From contig CAZAYP010000133.1 in the NCBI GenBank assembly GCA_964489425.1, positions 1 to 9,090 of the forward strand: 9,090 nt of DNA, given 5' to 3'. Of the stretch, positions 6,430 through 9,090 are shown one piece after another (within the stretch, counting starts at the first letter, position 1; every line of letters begins with the position of its first letter). The position numbers and the translations under genes are program-made. The notes beneath the pieces were generated by a model. It was not told the origin of the DNA. It saw only the letters and a list, made by a program, of their open reading frames with translations, and did not search any database. This DNA is from CAZAYP01 sp964489425 [NCBI: uncultured Verrucomicrobiota bacterium]. GTDB lineage: Bacteria > Verrucomicrobiota > Kiritimatiellia > RZYC01.

Positions 6430-6495
6430 GCGTCGGCTTTCACCGGCCGGGCAACCCTTGGTTGGGTTCAGGTCATAAACGTCTGGAGATTCTCC
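6430..6495. other. Short spacer between the protease gene and nrdD
   Basis: Sixty-six bases. It holds a weak inverted repeat, AACCC (6453-6457) with GGGTT (6464-6468), and the palindrome CCGGCCGG (6443-6450). Neither is followed by a T-run, so I do not call a terminator. No NrdR-box-like AT-rich palindrome and no clear promoter is visible; read-through from the protease gene therefore cannot be excluded. Confidence 0.5.
6485..6488 (+). promoter_or_regulatory. nrdD ribosome binding site
   Basis: GGAG lies seven bases before the ATG at 6496 and fixes that start, which also begins just before the ATP-cone motif, as expected. Confidence 0.7.
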
Positions 6496-8523
6496 ATGGT
6501 TAAACAGATCATCAAGCGCGACGGCCGGCACGTGGCCTTTCAGCCGGCCAAGGTGGCCGAGGCCATCCTGCTGGCGGTCAACGCGGCCGGCGGCGAGGGC
6601 TTCGAGCGCGTGGCGGAGTTGACAGATGCGGTCATGACCGACCTCGAGCAGCAGCAGGCCGCCGACACGCTATCCATCGAAACCGTGGAAGAAACCGTCG
6701 AGTACATCCTGTTCCGGCACAAGCTGTGCAAGGCCGCCCGGGCCTACGTGCTGCACCGGTTCAAGAAGGAGCAGATCCGCGAAGAAAAAGACGAGCTCAT
6801 GGCCATTGTCCGGGAAATCCTCGTGGAGACCAAGCGCGAAAATGCCAACGTCGGCAATTCGCCGGCCGCCAAAATGCTGCAGATTGCCGCCACCGCCAGC
6901 CGGCTGTATTATGTCAACAACCTGATCCCCCGGGAGTTCGTGTTGGCCCATCAGTGGGGCGAGATTCACATTCACGATCTTGACTATTACGGCAAGACCC
7001 TCAATTGCCTGCAGATCGATTTGTCCAAGCTGCTCCGCGACGGATTCAATCCCGGCTACGGATTTATCCGGCCTGCCCAGCGGGTGAGCTCGGCGGCATC
7101 GCTGGCCGCATCCATCATCCAGAGCAACCAGAACGATATGTACGGTGGCCAGAGTTTCCCGCATTTCGATCGGAGCATGGCCGCGGTTATGCAGCGCCAG
7201 AAACCGCTGGCGACCGAGGCCGAGACCTTCCAAGCCATGGAATCCTTTGTCTTCACCTTGAACACGCTGCACAGCCGGGCGGGCGGCAATGTGCCATTCA
7301 GCTGCATCAATATCGGCACCGACATCTCGCCCGAGGGGCGCCTGGTCACCCGCGCGGTGCTGGAAACGTTTGGCCGCGGCCTGGGCCGCGGGGAGACCGC
7401 GTTGTTCCCCAATATCGTGTTCCGCCTCAAGAAAGGCGTCAATTTCGATCCCACGGATCCCAATTACGACTTGTTCCAACTGGCGCTGCGCACGGCGGCC
7501 CGCCGCATGAATCCGACCTTCAGCTTCATGGACGCCAGTTTCAACCGGTCCTACGGCGACGAAGTGGCCTACATGGGATGCCGCTCGCGGGTGATCGGTA
7601 ACCGCAACGGCGCGGAGGTGTCCGCGGGGCGCGGCAACATTGCCCCGGTGACCATCAACCTCCCGCGCATCGCGCTGAAAACCCGGCGCGCACCTGAGTT
7701 CTTCAGCGAACTGGATCGCGTGCTCGCGCTGTGCGAGAAGCAGTTGCTGCACCGTTACCATGTCCTGAGCCGGATCAAGGTGCGTGACCTGCCGTTCTTG
7801 ATGATGCAGCAGCTGTATCTGGGGTCGGAAACGCTGCAGCCGGACGATGACATCGGCCCCGCCATTCAGCACGGCACCCTCGCCATCGGGTTCATCGGCC
7901 TGGCCGAAACCCTGGTGGCCTTGACCGGCCGCCACCACGGCGCCGATGATGCGGCCTGGAAGCTGGGGTTCGAGATCGTGTCCCGCCTGCGCGAGGCCAC
8001 GGATCGGTTTGCGGAACGCCATCGGCTCAATTTCACGGCCTATGCCACGCCGGCCGAGGGCGTCAGCGGACGGTTTCCGGCCCTGGATCGGCAGGATTAC
8101 GGCCTGGTGGAAGGCGTCACGGACAAGGAGTATTACACCAACTCGTTCCACGTTCCCGTGGCCCATGCGATCAGCGCTTTTGACAAGATTGATCGCGAGG
8201 CGCCCTTTCACCGTCTGTGTTCGGCGGGCCACATCACGTACGTGGAGCTTGAGGCGCCGCCGGTCCACAATACGGCGGCCTTGGAAAAAATACTCCGCCA
8301 CATGGGCGCGGCGGATATCGGGTACGCCGGGATCAATTTTCCGCTCGATGAATGCCCCGCCTGCGGTTTTGGCGGGGAGATCAAAGGCGCCTGCCCCCAG
8401 TGCGGCCACGACCAGGTGCGCCGCATCCGCCGCATCACGGGGTACTTGTCGACCGTGGATCGGTTCAGCAAGGCCAAGCAGGCGGAACTTTCACAGCGCG
8501 TCAAGCATTCCCTATGCGCCTGA
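6496..8523 (+). CDS. nrdD: Anaerobic (class III) ribonucleoside-triphosphate reductase, catalytic subunit
   Basis: Reduces ribonucleoside triphosphates to deoxyribonucleotides in the cytoplasm under anoxia, using a glycyl radical. The 675 residues start with an ATP-cone (KQIIKRDGRHVAF, about 3-95), the allosteric activity site. The reductase barrel carries 'GKTLNCLQIDL' (Cys171), 'NTLHSRAGGNVPFSCINIGTD' (Cys270, the likely thiyl radical residue, aligned by eye with Cys290 of phage T4 NrdD), 'MGCRSRVIGNRNG' and 'GRGNIAPVTINLPRIAL'. The C-terminus has the zinc site Cys620, Cys623, Cys633 and Cys636, then 'RRITGYLSTVDRF' with the radical Gly649 and the usual 'K-x-x-E ... RVKH' ending. All key residues are present and the length is normal. 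The electron donor (formate or a thiol protein) cannot be decided by eye. It is followed by its activase with a 10-base overlap. Confidence 0.96.
   Translation: MVKQIIKRDGRHVAFQPAKVAEAILLAVNAAGGEGFERVAELTDAVMTDLEQQQAADTLSIETVEETVEYILFRHKLCKAARAYVLHRFKKEQIREEKDELMAIVREILVETKRENANVGNSPAAKMLQIAATASRLYYVNNLIPREFVLAHQWGEIHIHDLDYYGKTLNCLQIDLSKLLRDGFNPGYGFIRPAQRVSSAASLAASIIQSNQNDMYGGQSFPHFDRSMAAVMQRQKPLATEAETFQAMESFVFTLNTLHSRAGGNVPFSCINIGTDISPEGRLVTRAVLETFGRGLGRGETALFPNIVFRLKKGVNFDPTDPNYDLFQLALRTAARRMNPTFSFMDASFNRSYGDEVAYMGCRSRVIGNRNGAEVSAGRGNIAPVTINLPRIALKTRRAPEFFSELDRVLALCEKQLLHRYHVLSRIKVRDLPFLMMQQLYLGSETLQPDDDIGPAIQHGTLAIGFIGLAETLVALTGRHHGADDAAWKLGFEIVSRLREATDRFAERHRLNFTAYATPAEGVSGRFPALDRQDYGLVEGVTDKEYYTNSFHVPVAHAISAFDKIDREAPFHRLCSAGHITYVELEAPPVHNTAALEKILRHMGAADIGYAGINFPLDECPACGFGGEIKGACPQCGHDQVRRIRRITGYLSTVDRFSKAKQAELSQRVKHSLCA
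8341..8466 (+). other. Zinc site and glycyl-radical loop of NrdD
   Basis: Cys620 and Cys623 (CPAC) with Cys633 and Cys636 (CPQC) form the four-Cys zinc site near the C-terminus. The codon at 8440 gives Gly649 in 'RRITGYL', the residue from which NrdG abstracts a hydrogen. Many NrdD proteins have R-V-C/T-G-Y-L here, so the Ile-Thr version is normal. Confidence 0.9.
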
Positions 8524-9090
8524 AAATTGCCGGGCTGAACCGGGAAAGCCTGCTGGACGGGCCGGGCATCCGCTACGTCATCTTCACCCAGGGATGCGAC
8601 CGGCATTGCCCCGGGTGCCACAATCCCGTGGCGCATGATCCGGCGGGCGGCGAATGGATCGAGTGCGCTGACCTGGTCGCGGACATCCGGGCCGCGCGCC
8701 ACCTGGACGGCGTCACGTTCAGCGGCGGCGAGCCATTCCTGCAGGCGGCGGCTGGCGCGGATATAGCGGAACAGGCCAGGTCGTTCGGGTTGCATATCCT
8801 GAGCTATACCGGGTTTACGCTCGAAGAGCTGATCGTGGTGCGGGATCCAGCCCAACAGCGATTCCTGGGCTTGATCGACACGCTGGTGGACGGGCCCTAT
8901 ATCGAGGCGGAGCGCGACCTGCGCCTGCCGTTCCGCGGCTCGCGTAACCAGCGGATCCTGGATGTGGTCGCCAGTTTGAAAGCGGGGATCCCGGTTCCGG
9001 ACGACCCGGAGGCCCGCCACCTGATGAAAAGTGATCGCGCCGATGGAGGGCGCCGCTCTGTCGGCGCCGATAATGGACAATCATTCTGCA
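8514..9090 (+). CDS. nrdG: Anaerobic ribonucleotide reductase activating protein (radical SAM), incomplete at right edge
   Basis: Installs the glycyl radical in NrdD by reductive cleavage of S-adenosylmethionine on a 4Fe-4S cluster. The 192 residues visible begin 'MRLKIAGLNRESLLDGPGIR', and the CxxxCxxC cluster motif is Cys28, Cys32 and Cys35 in 'TQGCDRHCPGCHNP'. 'FSGGEPF' (69-75) is the SAM-binding GGE motif, and 'DTLVDGPYIEAERDL' with 'FRGSRNQRILDV' (122-151) is the typical NrdG C-terminal core. The ATG overlaps the last 10 bases of nrdD and has no clear ribosome binding site of its own, so translation is probably coupled. No stop occurs before the window ends; after residue 151 there is a tail of at least 40 residues, ending in a basic, low-conservation stretch. 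Identity is firm, total length unknown. Confidence 0.95.
   Translation, partial: MRLKIAGLNRESLLDGPGIRYVIFTQGCDRHCPGCHNPVAHDPAGGEWIECADLVADIRAARHLDGVTFSGGEPFLQAAAGADIAEQARSFGLHILSYTGFTLEELIVVRDPAQQRFLGLIDTLVDGPYIEAERDLRLPFRGSRNQRILDVVASLKAGIPVPDDPEARHLMKSDRADGGRRSVGADNGQSFC

Noticed and set aside
6430-6495. Intrinsic terminator or NrdR box before nrdD
   Set aside because: The only stem is five base pairs with no T-run, and no AT-rich NrdR-like palindrome pair is visible.
2491-6531. Antisense open frame of 1346 codons opposite the protease
   Set aside because: It is the mirror of GC-rich, codon-biased coding DNA: compositionally odd (rich in Gly, Ala, Arg, His, Val), without recognisable domains, and its internal repeats are just the antisense of the A and B modules. 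The + frame has clear domains throughout.
6670-8409. Antisense open frame of 579 codons opposite nrdD
   Set aside because: nrdD is unmistakable on the + strand; the reverse frame is a third-position GC artefact.
587-8991. Twelve GGATCC palindromes, about four times a simple composition-based expectation
   Set aside because: Nearly all fall in coding sequence, many where a GAT or ATC codon meets G- or C-ending neighbours, so codon bias explains them well enough; a genome-wide count would be needed to claim more.

Overview
The window reads as a GC-rich chromosomal segment with three genes, all on the + strand: a giant secreted gingipain-like cysteine protease (205-6429), an anaerobic ribonucleoside-triphosphate reductase nrdD (6496-8523), and its radical-SAM activase nrdG (8514 to the right edge, incomplete). 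Several traits point to the Planctomycetes-Verrucomicrobia-Chlamydiae (PVC) group, perhaps an anaerobic Kiritimatiellota, Lentisphaerota or Verrucomicrobiota lineage. These are the style of the protease C-terminus (an acidic DSDDDGMPDTWE / DHDGDGVDNHAEY segment followed by a 'Y-T-L-L-Y-T-T-N-L ... W ... YYRV' domain), the lamin-tail and Ig-like modules, the high GC and the class III reductase. The placement is an inference from protein style; no marker gene is present.

Region 1-204 is upstream sequence, clearly more AT-rich from about 100 to 175. It has a hairpin-capable inverted repeat overlapping a tandem CGTTTCCG repeat, a weak -10-like hexamer, and a Shine-Dalgarno-like GGGAG in front of a GTG start at 205. 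No gene is recognisable in the first 200 bases.

Region 205-6429 encodes a protein of about 2074 residues. In order it has a signal peptide, a C25-type propeptide, a C25 peptidase domain with catalytic His489 and Cys522, one Ig/cadherin-like domain, a lamin-tail-like segment whose first strand appears at its end, and a mosaic of two module families (A1-A2-B1-A3-B2). A complete lamin-tail domain, a fourth A module, a jelly-roll-like domain, a calcium-binding segment and a C-terminal beta domain follow. The layout suggests an exported, probably surface-attached or extracellular protease with a long adhesive or substrate-binding stalk.

Region 6430-9090 is a class III reductase operon. NrdD makes deoxyribonucleotides without oxygen once NrdG has installed its glycyl radical. 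The two reading frames overlap by 10 bases, so they are probably translationally coupled. The protease has no evident functional link to nrdDG beyond shared orientation. The most unusual part of the window is the mosaic stalk of the protease.
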